Positions 7,759 to 17,573 of a stretch of DNA of 64,000 bases are shown here, piece by piece. The DNA comes from Idiomarina aminovorans (GTDB lineage: Bacteria > Pseudomonadota > Gammaproteobacteria > Enterobacterales > Alteromonadaceae): contig NZ_JAKNDA010000001.1 of NCBI RefSeq assembly GCF_023155095.1, positions 737,365 through 801,364 on the forward strand, given 5' to 3'. The translations under genes and the position numbers were made by a program. Within the stretch, counting starts at the first letter, position 1. The number at the start of each line of letters is the position of its first letter. The notes below the pieces were generated by a model. The model did not search any database, was not told where the DNA came from, and saw only the letters and a list, made by a program, of their open reading frames with translations.

Positions 7759-9379
7759 AGCATACGTCACTATAGCAGCAATTTCTGCATTGCTGGTATC
7801 TGGCTGTCAGTCGGAAGAGCCCGAGCCTGCCCCATTGGCTAACGGAATTATATACTGCTCGGAAGGAAACCCGGACACATTTAATCCCCAACTAGTGACT
7901 TCTGGCACCACCGTTGATGCCACGGCCGCCCAACTCTACGACCGCTTAATTGATTATGATGCCGAACAACAACAGTTTATTCCGGCTCTGGCGAAGCGCT
8001 GGGAAACGTTGGATAACGGAACCCGGTACCGGTTTCATTTGCGCGAGGGTATTCAGTTTCATAGCACCGGCTACTTTCAACCAACCCGGGCGTTGACCGC
8101 TGAAGATGTTCAGTTCAGTTTCAATCGCTGGTTAGACGAAACAAGTCTCTATCATCCGGTTAGTGGCGGGAGTTATCCCTTTTTCAGTGCAACCGGCCTG
8201 GATCAATTAATTCAGAAAGTTGTCAAAATTGACGAAATGACTGTCGACATTGTACTCAATAACGCAGACAGTTCTTTTTTGGCGAACCTGGCTACCGATT
8301 TTGCTATTATTTTATCGGCTGAATATGCACAGCAACTGCTGGTTAACGATCACCCTGAGCAAATCGACCTATTACCCATAGGAACCGGTCCGTATCGCTT
8401 TGAAAATTACCGCAAAGACGTGTTGATCCGCTATTCACGCCATCCTGAATACTGGCGTCAGGGCCCGGGCATAGAGCATCTTGTTTACTCTATTACCCCT
8501 AATGCTAACAAGCGTATGCTGAAGCTGGTTACCGGCGAATGTGATATTATTCCCTACCCTTTGGTCAGCGAATTAAACGCATTAAACAGAGAGCAACTCA
8601 TTGTGACTAATGAAGTTAGCCCTAATGTTTCTTTTTGGGCGTTCAACACGCAAAAAGAGCCGTTTGATGATCCTATGGTGCGTCGGGCCTTAAGCCACGC
8701 CATTAATCGTGAAGCCATTATTCAGACCATTTATTACGGCAACGCCGAGCTTGCACAATCGATACTGCCACCAACTTCCTGGGCCTATGACAACAAGGGT
8801 ATTCAGTATCAGTACGCTCCAGAGAAAGCAAAACGCTTACTAAAAGAAGCAGGCCATTCAGACTTAAACATTACTATATGGGCTATGCCGGTGCAGCGTG
8901 TTTACAATCCCAATGCCCGCAGAATGGCCGAATTAATGCAGTCAGACCTCGCGCAAATTGGTGTCTCTGCACGTATTGTTTCTTACGAATGGAATACCTT
9001 TCGCCGGCGCCTTTCCCGCGGTGAGCATGACACCGTACTAATAGGCTGGTATGCCGACAATGCCGATCCGGATAATTTCTTCCGACCGTTACTCAGCTGT
9101 GCAGCGGTTGCTACCGGTGGCAACCGTGCGAACTGGTGTCATCCGGGCTTTGATCAGTTGTTGTACAGCGCCATAGCAACAACTAAGCCTGAAGAGCGCA
9201 AAGCGTTATATCAATCAGCCCAACACTTATTAAATCAGCAGCAACCCTTGCTGCCAATAGCTCATTCTAAGCGCTTCCAGGCACAGCAAAGAAATATCAG
9301 CGGCGTAGAGCTGCCTCCTTATGGCGGCATTAATTTTCGTCTGGCAACAAAAAGTACCGCGGAGGACGAAACTCAATGA
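7751..9379 (+). CDS. sapA: SapA, peptide ABC transporter substrate-binding lipoprotein
   Basis: The 542-aa protein is a family 5 extracellular solute-binding protein (SBP_bac_5). The N-terminus is a lipoprotein signal with the lipobox LVSGC (cysteine at residue 19), so the protein is anchored in the periplasm rather than soluble. Its mature part matches SapA/DppA-type proteins, including GTGPYRFENYRKD and the C-terminal WYADNADPDNF. SapA is linked to antimicrobial peptide resistance and peptide or heme uptake in enterics and Haemophilus. The start lies inside the last codons of pspF. Confidence 0.9.
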   Translation: MIKAYVTIAAISALLVSGCQSEEPEPAPLANGIIYCSEGNPDTFNPQLVTSGTTVDATAAQLYDRLIDYDAEQQQFIPALAKRWETLDNGTRYRFHLREGIQFHSTGYFQPTRALTAEDVQFSFNRWLDETSLYHPVSGGSYPFFSATGLDQLIQKVVKIDEMTVDIVLNNADSSFLANLATDFAIILSAEYAQQLLVNDHPEQIDLLPIGTGPYRFENYRKDVLIRYSRHPEYWRQGPGIEHLVYSITPNANKRMLKLVTGECDIIPYPLVSELNALNREQLIVTNEVSPNVSFWAFNTQKEPFDDPMVRRALSHAINREAIIQTIYYGNAELAQSILPPTSWAYDNKGIQYQYAPEKAKRLLKEAGHSDLNITIWAMPVQRVYNPNARRMAELMQSDLAQIGVSARIVSYEWNTFRRRLSRGEHDTVLIGWYADNADPDNFFRPLLSCAAVATGGNRANWCHPGFDQLLYSAIATTKPEERKALYQSAQHLLNQQQPLLPIAHSKRFQAQQRNISGVELPPYGGINFRLATKSTAEDETQ

Positions 9380-10404
9380 CCCGTTATCTGGCAGGCCGTT
9401 TAAGCGTATTTATTATTGCCGTATTTTTGTTAACGGTTTTTAGCTTCAGCCTTAATTACTTTTTTCCCGGCGACCCGATAACCAATATGAGTGGTGTCAG
9501 GAGCTTTCAAAGTAGCTACCCTTTAATAATGGAAATGCGCGGGGGGAAGGAAAATATTGCCACTCAGTACATGCATTATTTGCATCATCTGTTTACCGGT
9601 AATTGGGGACAGTCACTTAGTAACGGTACTCCGGTATTTGATGACGGCATTCAACACTTTGTGGCATCAATGGAGTTAATCATTCTTGCCCTGTTAGTTG
9701 CTGTGACTCTGGGTTTGCCTTTAGGCGTTTTTGCTGCTTCACGTTTTAGACAAGGCTCAGATAAAGCGGTGGTAAGCCTTGCTATGGTCGGTTATTCAGT
9801 TCCTGTATTCTGGCTGGCTCAGCTAATGATATTACTGTTTGCCATAAAACTGGGCTGGTTCCCTATCACCGGTCAAATTAATCCTCTTTACGGCGTTGAG
9901 CCACAAACAGGCTCTATCTTCATTGATGTGTTTTTAAGTAACTCAGAATATAAGGCAGCGGCCCTTCAGGATGCCATTAACCATATTGTCTTACCGGTGA
10001 TGATACTGGCAATTATGCCGATGATGCTGTTGCTCCGACTGATGCGAAATGCGACCCAGGAAATGCTGCAAAAACCGTTTATAAAAGCAGCACGCGCGCG
10101 GGGATTAAGTGAATGGCGGGTGCTGGTAAAGCACGCCATTCCAAATGCTTTGCAAGCTGTACTGCAGCAGACCACTTTGCTTTTCAGTTTGATGTTAACT
10201 AACAGCATTGTTGTTGAGTCAATTTTTAACTGGCCGGGCATGGGTAACTGGCTCATTCGTAGTATTTTCGAACGCGACTATCCCATCATTCAATCAGCGG
10301 TTTTGATGTTTGCTTTCGTTATTCTATTTTTTAACCTGCTGGTAGAATTATATCATGGTTGGCGGTTCCCAATAGTGAGGCACGAACAATATGCCACACG
10401 TTAA
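9376..10404 (+). CDS. sapB: SapB, ABC transporter permease
   Basis: The 342-aa protein is a DppB/OppB-type inner-membrane permease with an N-terminal helix, a periplasmic loop and five further helices. The cytoplasmic EAA-like loop is seen around FIKAARARGLSEWRVLVKHAIPNA. It overlaps sapA by 4 nt and sapC by 14 nt, so the operon is translationally coupled. It forms the translocation channel with SapC. Confidence 0.93.
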   Translation: MTRYLAGRLSVFIIAVFLLTVFSFSLNYFFPGDPITNMSGVRSFQSSYPLIMEMRGGKENIATQYMHYLHHLFTGNWGQSLSNGTPVFDDGIQHFVASMELIILALLVAVTLGLPLGVFAASRFRQGSDKAVVSLAMVGYSVPVFWLAQLMILLFAIKLGWFPITGQINPLYGVEPQTGSIFIDVFLSNSEYKAAALQDAINHIVLPVMILAIMPMMLLLRLMRNATQEMLQKPFIKAARARGLSEWRVLVKHAIPNALQAVLQQTTLLFSLMLTNSIVVESIFNWPGMGNWLIRSIFERDYPIIQSAVLMFAFVILFFNLLVELYHGWRFPIVRHEQYATR

Positions 10405-11284
10405 TCTCTATCATCACGACGAAACACCCTCACCACTGCAACTGGTCTGGAAAAGCTTTCGGGCGAGGTTCCTCTCGATGGCCGCGTTGTACCTGCTACT
10501 GGCAATGATACTGCTTGTTTTGGTATCCCCTTTATTGGCACCCTTTAATACTTCAACTCAATTCTCTGATGCCATCGCCCTGCCACCCTCGTGGGTTGAA
10601 AGTGGCAATATGCAATATCTATTCGGCACGGATGATCTTGGCCGGGATATGCTGTCCAGACTGTTAATTGGCGGGCTCTACAGTTTGGGATTGCCGATAT
10701 TAATGGTGGCTGTATCTTCATTAATTGGAATGAGCATTGGCGCACTGGCGGGTATTGACCGGACCATCAAATACCAGAGTCTGTCGCGCTTATTTGATAC
10801 CTTACTGTCGATACCCTCATTCCTCATGGCATTGATTATTATTGCCATTTTAGGAACAGGTTTTAACAACGTTGCTTTTGCCATTACGCTGTCGCTGATC
10901 CCTCAGTTTATTTTTGTCACGCGTAATGCCGTTCACGAAGAGTGGCACAAAGATTACGTTACCGCTTCACGGTTGAATGGTTGCTCTAAAGCCTATTTAC
11001 TCTACCGGGTGATATTGCCTAATGTTACTCCAACTCTGGTCATGCAGTTAACGGTATCACTTTCAGTTGCCATTATGGATATTGCCGCACTCAGTTTTCT
11101 TGGATTGGGTATTCAGGCTCCCACGCCAGAGTGGGGCAGTATGCTCGCCCGCAGTCTCGATGAAGTTTACTTATCACCTTGGTCAATGGTGTTACCGGGC
11201 GTTACCTTATTTGTTACGATAATGACGATAAACGTTGTCGGAGACAGCTTACGCCGCGCCTTAAAAGAAAGGGTCAACAGTTAA
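10391..11284 (+). CDS. sapC: SapC, ABC transporter permease
   Basis: This 297-aa DppC/OppC-type permease has an N-terminal helix after a short cytoplasmic tail, a GTDDLGRDMLSRLLIGG segment typical of the family, and an EAA loop around VTASRLNGCSKAYLLYRVILP. It pairs with SapB in the membrane. It overlaps both sapB and sapD; the sapD ATG shares a base with its stop codon. Confidence 0.93.
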   Translation: MPHVNLYHHDETPSPLQLVWKSFRARFLSMAALYLLLAMILLVLVSPLLAPFNTSTQFSDAIALPPSWVESGNMQYLFGTDDLGRDMLSRLLIGGLYSLGLPILMVAVSSLIGMSIGALAGIDRTIKYQSLSRLFDTLLSIPSFLMALIIIAILGTGFNNVAFAITLSLIPQFIFVTRNAVHEEWHKDYVTASRLNGCSKAYLLYRVILPNVTPTLVMQLTVSLSVAIMDIAALSFLGLGIQAPTPEWGSMLARSLDEVYLSPWSMVLPGVTLFVTIMTINVVGDSLRRALKERVNS

Positions 11285-12276
11285 TGCAGTTACTCGATAT
11301 TCGCAACCTAACGGTTGAAATGCAGACACCACAAGGCATTGTGCGTGTACTTGATAAAGTAAACCTGCAACTGACTGAGGGCGAAATTCACAGTATTGTC
11401 GGAGAATCCGGCTCCGGTAAAAGTTTGCTCGCAAAAGCCATAGTCGGGTTTATTAACCCCAATTGGCAGGTCACAGCTGATCGTCTCTGGTGGAATGGCA
11501 AGGACCTGCTGGCAATGTCACCGCAACAACGTCGACAAATAACCGGCCGCGATATGGCGATGATATTTCAGGATCCCAACGCTTATTTAGACCCTAACAG
11601 CACTGTCGAGCAACAAATTGTTGAGGCTATTCCTCAGGGGGATGTTCGTGGCACTTTTATGCGCCGGAGGGTTGACCGAAAAACCCGGGTTAAAAGACTG
11701 CTCCACCGAGTCGGTATTCGTGACCATGAGCCTATAATGGACAGCTATCCATTTGAATTGTCGCAGGGGGTTGCGCAAAAAGTCAGTATCGCTATTGCTA
11801 TTGCCCACCGGCCTAAACTGCTTATTGCGGATGAGCCAACCACCGCAATGGAACCATCAACACGATTACAAATTCATCGGTTACTCGCTCGTCTGGCAGT
11901 CAGTCAACAAATGTCGGTGGTACTCATTTCCCAGGATGTTGGTTCAATTCTGCCTGAAACCAAACGTTTAACCATGCTTTACTGTGGTCAGTTAATGGAA
12001 ACCGGGCCCGCAAAAGATATTTTATCAGAGCCTGCGCATCCTTATACCGATTCAATGATCCGTATGTCGTTGCAAACACAACAAGAACTTCCGCATAAAG
12101 CCAGATTACCGACACTGCCCGGCGCTATTCCGACACTACGCCATATGCCCATTGGCTGCCGGTTGGGCCCCCGATGCCCTCACGCTCAAAAAACCTGTGT
12201 CAAAGCGCCCACAGCAACTCATGAAAGACAACGTGTTTACCACTGCCACTTTCCATTATTGGTTACCAGCTCATGA
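11284..12276 (+). CDS. sapD: SapD, ABC transporter ATP-binding protein
   Basis: The 330-aa ATPase starts at the ATG that overlaps the sapC stop (TAATG). A longer upstream reading frame exists but would run through the sapC coding region. Walker A is GESGSGKS at 40-47. The signature motif is LSQGV rather than LSGGQ, a degeneracy also seen in other SapD proteins. Walker B is LLIADEP. The C-terminal oligopeptide-transporter domain with its cysteine cluster (CRLGPRCPHAQKTC) is present. Confidence 0.93.
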   Translation: MQLLDIRNLTVEMQTPQGIVRVLDKVNLQLTEGEIHSIVGESGSGKSLLAKAIVGFINPNWQVTADRLWWNGKDLLAMSPQQRRQITGRDMAMIFQDPNAYLDPNSTVEQQIVEAIPQGDVRGTFMRRRVDRKTRVKRLLHRVGIRDHEPIMDSYPFELSQGVAQKVSIAIAIAHRPKLLIADEPTTAMEPSTRLQIHRLLARLAVSQQMSVVLISQDVGSILPETKRLTMLYCGQLMETGPAKDILSEPAHPYTDSMIRMSLQTQQELPHKARLPTLPGAIPTLRHMPIGCRLGPRCPHAQKTCVKAPTATHERQRVYHCHFPLLVTSS

Positions 12277-13085
12277 GTCATTTACTCGAAATTCATAATC
12301 TTGGTAAAACCTTTCGTCCCCGTAAGGGATGGCCATGGACACCTCAGTCAGTGGCTATAGAACCGTTGTCATTTACTTTAGAAGCCGGCGAAATACTTGC
12401 TGTAATGGGTGAAACTGGCTCAGGAAAATCAACACTGGCAAAGATAATAGGAGGCGTCGACACTGCAACCAGCGGAGAAATTTGGCTTAACGGCCAGAAA
12501 CTTCACAGCAATAAGTACTCTCAATTATGCAACAACATTCGTATGATTTTTCAGGATAGTGAAAACTCGCTAAATGCCCACTTAACCATAGGCAAACAGC
12601 TGGAAGAGCCTTTGTTATTCAATACCAAACTCAATGTAGCGGAAAGACAGGAGCGCGTTAATGTGACACTGCAACGTGTGGGAATGCTACGCGAACACTG
12701 GGAGTTCTACCCTCACATGTTATCGAGTGGTCAAAAACAAAGAGTTTGTATTGCGCGGGCGATTATACTGGAGCCCCAAATTGTTGTTGCCGATGAGGCT
12801 CTGGTTGGATTAGACCCATCTGTCAGAGCTCAAATCATTAACCTAATGCTCGATCTTCAGGAAGATATGGGTATTTCTTACATTTTAGTGACGCATTCAC
12901 CGCAAATCGTGAAACACATTGCCGATAAGATCTTAATTTTATATCGTGGTAAAATGATCGCGTTTGATAAAACAGACATAGTCCTAAAGGACACACAGCA
13001 ATCTTATGTTCAACAGTTGCTGCATGAACACTTAAAACAGAACATTCAATACAGCAGCGACACAAGCGCTAAGATCGCTGACTAA
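12273..13085 (+). CDS. sapF: SapF, ABC transporter ATP-binding protein
   Basis: The 270-aa ATPase has Walker A GETGSGKS (46-53), the signature LSSGQKQR and Walker B IVVADEALVGLD. It is the second ATPase of the Sap importer and shares the DppF/OppF architecture without the long C-terminal cysteine region. It overlaps sapD by 4 nt and closes the pspF-sapABCDF run. Confidence 0.93.
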   Translation: MSHLLEIHNLGKTFRPRKGWPWTPQSVAIEPLSFTLEAGEILAVMGETGSGKSTLAKIIGGVDTATSGEIWLNGQKLHSNKYSQLCNNIRMIFQDSENSLNAHLTIGKQLEEPLLFNTKLNVAERQERVNVTLQRVGMLREHWEFYPHMLSSGQKQRVCIARAIILEPQIVVADEALVGLDPSVRAQIINLMLDLQEDMGISYILVTHSPQIVKHIADKILILYRGKMIAFDKTDIVLKDTQQSYVQQLLHEHLKQNIQYSSDTSAKIAD

Positions 13086-13108
13086 TAACTAAAAAACAGG
13101 AGTTTAAT

Positions 13109-14638
13109 GTGGAAACAGGTACTCTGATATCACTAGCGCTCTACTTTATTGTTATGCTAGGTATTGGGCTTTATGCTTACAAAAAGTCCACCGATTCAGT
13201 TTCAGGCTATATGTTGGGCGGTCGGGGCTTAGGCCCTGCTGTTACAGCATTGTCCGCAGGTGCATCTGACATGAGTGGCTGGATGCTGATGGGTTTACCC
13301 GGTGCAATTTACGTGTCTGGCGTATCACAGCTGTGGATTGCAGTGGGTTTGGTCGTTGGCGCCTTCTTAAACTATATTGTCGTAGCGCCTCGCTTGAGAA
13401 CTTATACTGAAGTGGCTAACGACTCAATTACCATTCCCGACTATTTTGCCAATCGTTTCACTGACGAAGGCCGGCGGCTGCGTATCTTTTCTTCCGTCGT
13501 TATTATTATCTTTTTCACCTTGTACACTTCAGCCAGTTTAGTTGCAGGGGGTAAACTGTTCGACAGTTCCTTCGGCCTGGATTACACCACTGGTCTCTGG
13601 ATAACAGCCGGAGTGGTATGTGCTTATACGTTGTTCGGGGGCTTCCTGGCGGTCAGTATGACCGACTTCGTGCAGGGCTGTATTATGTTTGTGGCCTTGG
13701 TTCTGGTACCCATTGTGGCCTTTCTTGACCTTGGCGGATACAGCAGCGTAGTTAGTCAAGTTGGCAATATCAACCCCGACTTCCTCCAGTTCTTTAAAGA
13801 TGGAGAAACGGGTGAAATGCTCGGATTCCTGGGTATCATTTCATTACTTGCCTGGGGACTCGGCTATTTTGGTCAACCACATATTATTGTGCGCTTTATG
13901 GCCATTCGCTCAGTGAGTGATGTCAAAGCGGCGCGCCGTATTGGTGTTTCATGGATGACCGTTTCTATTATCGGTGCCATGGCAACCGGTTTTGTTGGTA
14001 TTGCTTATGTTGCAAAAACCCAAATGGGGCTACCCGACGCAGAAACTATTTTCATCATATTCTCGCAGTTCTTGTTCCACCCATTAATCGGTGGTTTCCT
14101 GCTAGCCGCTATTCTGGCCGCCATTATGAGTACCATCTCGTCACAATTGCTGGTTAGCTCAAGCTCTTTAACAGAGGACTTTTACAAAGCCTTCTTGCGA
14201 AAAAATGCGAGCCAAAAAGAACTGGTTTTTGTCGGACGCATGTCGGTTCTGGCGGTTTCTTTAGTCGCTATTTGGTTGGCATGGAACCCGGAGAACACCA
14301 TTTTGAGTCTGGTCAGTAATGCCTGGGCAGGTTTCGGCGCGGCCTTCGGTCCTGTGGTTATTCTTAGCCTATTCTGGAAACGTATGAACCGCCATGGTGC
14401 ATTAGCCGGTATGTTGGCTGGTGCTATTACGGTTCTGTTCTGGATTTATGGTCCAACCTTTGGTGGCGAGCACCTTTCTGCTTACGTGTATGAAATAGTG
14501 CCCGGCTTTATCCTCTCCACTTTGGCGGTTATTATCTTCAGTAAAATGACTGAAGAGCCAAACAAAGAGCTTCAGGATAAATTCGAAGAAATGGAAAGCG
14601 TCATTGATGAGTACTACCATGGCGACAAAAAAGGCTAA
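13109..14638 (+). CDS. putP: Sodium/proline symporter
   Basis: The 509-aa protein is a sodium:solute symporter with 12-13 membrane helices. N-terminal features are SAGASDMSGWMLMGLPGA and the conserved GYFGQPHIIVRFMA segment, both diagnostic of PutP. It imports proline with Na+. The start is a GTG at 13109 with AGGAG six bases upstream; the overlapping ATG two bases earlier is out of frame. It is preceded by sapF but separated by 23 bp, and followed by a strong terminator. Confidence 0.95.
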   Translation: METGTLISLALYFIVMLGIGLYAYKKSTDSVSGYMLGGRGLGPAVTALSAGASDMSGWMLMGLPGAIYVSGVSQLWIAVGLVVGAFLNYIVVAPRLRTYTEVANDSITIPDYFANRFTDEGRRLRIFSSVVIIIFFTLYTSASLVAGGKLFDSSFGLDYTTGLWITAGVVCAYTLFGGFLAVSMTDFVQGCIMFVALVLVPIVAFLDLGGYSSVVSQVGNINPDFLQFFKDGETGEMLGFLGIISLLAWGLGYFGQPHIIVRFMAIRSVSDVKAARRIGVSWMTVSIIGAMATGFVGIAYVAKTQMGLPDAETIFIIFSQFLFHPLIGGFLLAAILAAIMSTISSQLLVSSSSLTEDFYKAFLRKNASQKELVFVGRMSVLAVSLVAIWLAWNPENTILSLVSNAWAGFGAAFGPVVILSLFWKRMNRHGALAGMLAGAITVLFWIYGPTFGGEHLSAYVYEIVPGFILSTLAVIIFSKMTEEPNKELQDKFEEMESVIDEYYHGDKKG

Positions 14639-14664
14639 AATTTAGCTTTCGCTATGTAACTGAT

Positions 14665-14697
14665 AAAAAGACCAGCCCATCGCGGCTGGTCTTTTTT
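14665..14697 (+). terminator. Rho-independent terminator of putP
   Basis: A 12-bp GC-containing stem (AAAAGACCAGCC / GGCTGGTCTTTT) with a 7-nt loop is followed by a run of T, 27 bp after the putP stop. Confidence 0.9.
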
Positions 14698-14746
14698 GTT
14701 TCAGGAGTCCAGCCTATAGTAATAAAAAACAAAAAAGGCAAACACT

Positions 14747-16456
14747 ATGGCTAAACTCAATATTATTGCATCCGCTGCTATCGCGTTTTCTTGTGCTGCG
14801 GCAACTCTACCCAGTAATGCCAGTGACCGCATTACTGGCCATCATTTTGCAACCCGTTCCGAAGTTATGGCTCCGACAGCCATGGCCGCCACTAGCCAGC
14901 CGTTAGCAACTCAGGTAGCACTGGATATTATGCAACAAGGCGGTAATGCCATCGATGCCGCCATTGCTGCTAACGCCGTACTAGGTCTGGTTGAGCCTAC
15001 TGGCAACGGTATCGGTGGAGACTTATACGCTATTGTGTGGGATGCTGAATCGGAAAAATTGCACGGCCTTAATGCTTCCGGTCGTTCACCACAAAGCCTA
15101 TCGCTCGATTACTTTAAAGAAAACGGATACGACTCAATACCAGCACGCGGGGTACTGCCCTTATCAGTTCCAGGTACAGTCGACGGTTGGTTTGAGCTTC
15201 AAAGTCGCTTTGGTCAGTTAAGCATGGACTCTATTCTGCAACCAGCCATAAACTATGCTGAATCAGGCTTTCCAGTCACCGAAGTCATTGCTTATTATAT
15301 GGAGCGTAACGCCGAGGTGTTAAAAGATATCCCTGGTTTTGCCGACGTTTTTATGCGCGATGGTGAGGTTCCTGAAAAAGGTGAACGCTTTAAGAACCCC
15401 GAGCTTGCAAACACGTATAAAACACTGGTTAAAGAAGGCAGAGACAGCTTTTACGAAGGTGAAATTGCACACACCATCAGTGATTTTGTTGAAGAGCACG
15501 GCGGCTTTCTTTCCTACGACGACTTAGCTCAACACAGTTCAACCTGGGTTAATCCGGTGTCAACTAACTACCGTGGCTACGACTTATGGGAATTACCACC
15601 CAATACTCAGGGTATCGCCGCACTTCAAATTTTAAACATGCTTGAACAATTTGATATTAAAGCAATGGGCTATGATAGTCCTGAGTACATTCATCACTTT
15701 GTTGAAGCCAAAAAGCTCGCCTTTGAAGACAGAGCTCAATATTACTCCGATCCAGATTTTAATGACGTGCCTGTCGAAGGACTCATCGATAAAGACTACG
15801 GCAAAAAGCGAGCACAACTGATTAACTCCGAACGGGCCGGACGCTCCTATGAGCCAGGTAAGCCACCAACCGACGGGGATACCATTTATCTGACTACCGC
15901 CGATAAAGATGGCAATATGGTGTCACTGATTCAAAGTAATTATCGCGGTATGGGCTCTGGTGTAACACCAACAGGATTAGGTTTTGTTTTGCAAAACCGC
16001 GGCGAACTCTTTGCTCTTGATCCAAATCACCGAAACGTATTTGAGCCAGGTAAGCGCCCTTTTCATACCATTATCCCCGCATTTGTGACCAAAGGTGGTA
16101 AGCCGATTATGAGTTATGGCGTTATGGGTGGTGCCACTCAACCTCAAATGCATGCTCAAATTCTTATTAACCTCATTGATTTTGGTATGAACCTGCAAGA
16201 AGCCGGCGATGCACCCCGTATCTTACATACCGGTTCCAGTCAGCCAACAGGTTCTAAAATGAATGATGGTGGTGTTGTCCGTCTGGAAAATGGTTTCTCA
16301 AAAAACACCCGCCGTGAACTCATTAAAATGGGACATACACTACAAGAGGCAGTAGGCCCTTACGGTGGTTACCAGGCTATTTGGAAGGATCACGAACAGG
16401 ACGTCTATATTGGTGCTTCTGAAAGCCGCAAGGACGGATACGCTGCAGGCTACTAG
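14747..16456 (+). CDS. ggt: Gamma-glutamyltransferase, periplasmic
   Basis: The 569-aa precursor has a signal peptide ending near residue 26 (NAS). It belongs to the Ntn-hydrolase GGT family, which cleaves itself into large and small subunits and hydrolyses or transfers the gamma-glutamyl group of glutathione. Aligning the downstream ADKDGN segment with E. coli GGT places the autocatalytic nucleophile at Thr379 in GDTIYLTTADKDGN. The motif differs from E. coli TTHY at the two residues after the nucleophile. A GMGSG oxyanion-like segment follows. It is monocistronic, with its own terminator. Confidence 0.9.
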   Translation: MAKLNIIASAAIAFSCAAATLPSNASDRITGHHFATRSEVMAPTAMAATSQPLATQVALDIMQQGGNAIDAAIAANAVLGLVEPTGNGIGGDLYAIVWDAESEKLHGLNASGRSPQSLSLDYFKENGYDSIPARGVLPLSVPGTVDGWFELQSRFGQLSMDSILQPAINYAESGFPVTEVIAYYMERNAEVLKDIPGFADVFMRDGEVPEKGERFKNPELANTYKTLVKEGRDSFYEGEIAHTISDFVEEHGGFLSYDDLAQHSSTWVNPVSTNYRGYDLWELPPNTQGIAALQILNMLEQFDIKAMGYDSPEYIHHFVEAKKLAFEDRAQYYSDPDFNDVPVEGLIDKDYGKKRAQLINSERAGRSYEPGKPPTDGDTIYLTTADKDGNMVSLIQSNYRGMGSGVTPTGLGFVLQNRGELFALDPNHRNVFEPGKRPFHTIIPAFVTKGGKPIMSYGVMGGATQPQMHAQILINLIDFGMNLQEAGDAPRILHTGSSQPTGSKMNDGGVVRLENGFSKNTRRELIKMGHTLQEAVGPYGGYQAIWKDHEQDVYIGASESRKDGYAAGY

Positions 16457-16470
16457 TAGCAAAAGCAATG

Positions 16471-16508
16471 GCCGTTTCACTTCATTTAGGTGAAACGGCT
16501 TTTTTCTT
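16471..16508 (+). terminator. Rho-independent terminator of ggt
   Basis: A perfect 10-bp stem (GCCGTTTCAC / GTGAAACGGC) with a 9-nt loop runs into a stretch of T. It lies between convergent ggt and rssA. Confidence 0.9.
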
Positions 16509-16518
16509 TGAAACTTAC

Positions 16519-17493
16519 TTAGCCTCGGCGCTCACGATAGAGTTCAATTTCTTGCATGATCAAATCCCGCATCCTTGTCGTTGTATCATAGCCAATATCA
16601 ATAGCCTCCTGCCCGCGGTAAAACTCCATTATGCCTATGTGACCGAGCTTGGGCTGCACTAATATATCGGGCGGATCGCCTGCCATCCGCGCTTTGGTAA
16701 TACGTTCCTGCATAATATCAATGGAGCTTGCCATAACACTGAACATACCGGGCGCTTTGTCCCCATTGCTTCTGAAGCGGCTTTTAAAGCTGTCTAAATA
16801 TTCTTTACTGCCTGACCACATATTGTCGAAAAAGCCATTTTCATTGTCCTGAATTTCCATCTCCGCTTTTTCTTTTTCAAGCTGCTCGTTTTCTGTCTGT
16901 GGTGGAATACTGCGGCCACGCCGCTGTAAGGATTTAGAATTCAACTGTGAATTCAGATGCACTGCAATCACAAAATCAGCACCTAACGCTCTGCATAAAG
17001 AGACCGGCACAGGGTTAACTAAACCGCCATCGATTAACCACCGACCATCAAAAAACTTAGGAGATAAAACTCCCGGCATAGCACAAGACGCTCTTGATAC
17101 ATCATAAAGGTCCCCTTCACGTAGCCAAATTTCACGACCGCTGTACAAATCGGTAGCTATTGCACCATAAGTAACCGACAAATCCTCAATATTACGTTTA
17201 CCAAACTCTTCCCTTGCGCGATTAAATACCTTTTCACCACCGATGATTCCACCGTGGCTAAACCCAAAATCCAGTAAATTAAAAACTTCCCAGCGGTTCA
17301 TTCCCTGTACCCACTGCTCTATTTCAGCCAGTCGTCCTGACGAATAACCCGCTCCGACTAACGAACCAATTGAGGTTCCGGCCACCACGTTAATACGGAC
17401 GCCCATCTCTTCCAGCGCTTTTATGACACCAATATGTGACCACCCCCGGGCGGCTCCGGAGCCCAGAGCTAAAGCGACTTTCACTTCCGACAT
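16519..17493 (-). CDS. rssA: Patatin-like phospholipase family protein (RssA-like)
   Basis: The 324-aa protein has the patatin serine hydrolase motifs. The nucleophile is Ser41 in GTSIG (39-43), the oxyanion hole is GSGAARG near residue 11, and the catalytic dyad aspartate is in DGG at 155-157. It resembles E. coli RssA. The lipid substrate is unknown. A low-complexity charged insert (about 195-225) and C-terminal extension make it slightly longer than RssA. It converges on ggt and diverges from the dNTPase gene. Confidence 0.85.
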   Translation of the reverse strand: MSEVKVALALGSGAARGWSHIGVIKALEEMGVRINVVAGTSIGSLVGAGYSSGRLAEIEQWVQGMNRWEVFNLLDFGFSHGGIIGGEKVFNRAREEFGKRNIEDLSVTYGAIATDLYSGREIWLREGDLYDVSRASCAMPGVLSPKFFDGRWLIDGGLVNPVPVSLCRALGADFVIAVHLNSQLNSKSLQRRGRSIPPQTENEQLEKEKAEMEIQDNENGFFDNMWSGSKEYLDSFKSRFRSNGDKAPGMFSVMASSIDIMQERITKARMAGDPPDILVQPKLGHIGIMEFYRGQEAIDIGYDTTTRMRDLIMQEIELYRERRG

Positions 17494-17573
17494 CTACTTT
17501 TTCCTACTTTTCTTAATAATGTATCTATCGTACTATGATTACTCATTCGTCAACAACATCACTGAGCAGTTAG

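Noticed and set aside
11179..11283. Upstream extension of sapD
   Set aside because: It would code through the end of sapC. The ATG at 11284 overlaps the sapC stop, matches SapD starts and is preferred.
16471..16508. sRNA gene between ggt and rssA
   Set aside because: The hairpin plus T-run is fully explained as the ggt terminator, and no separate promoter is visible.
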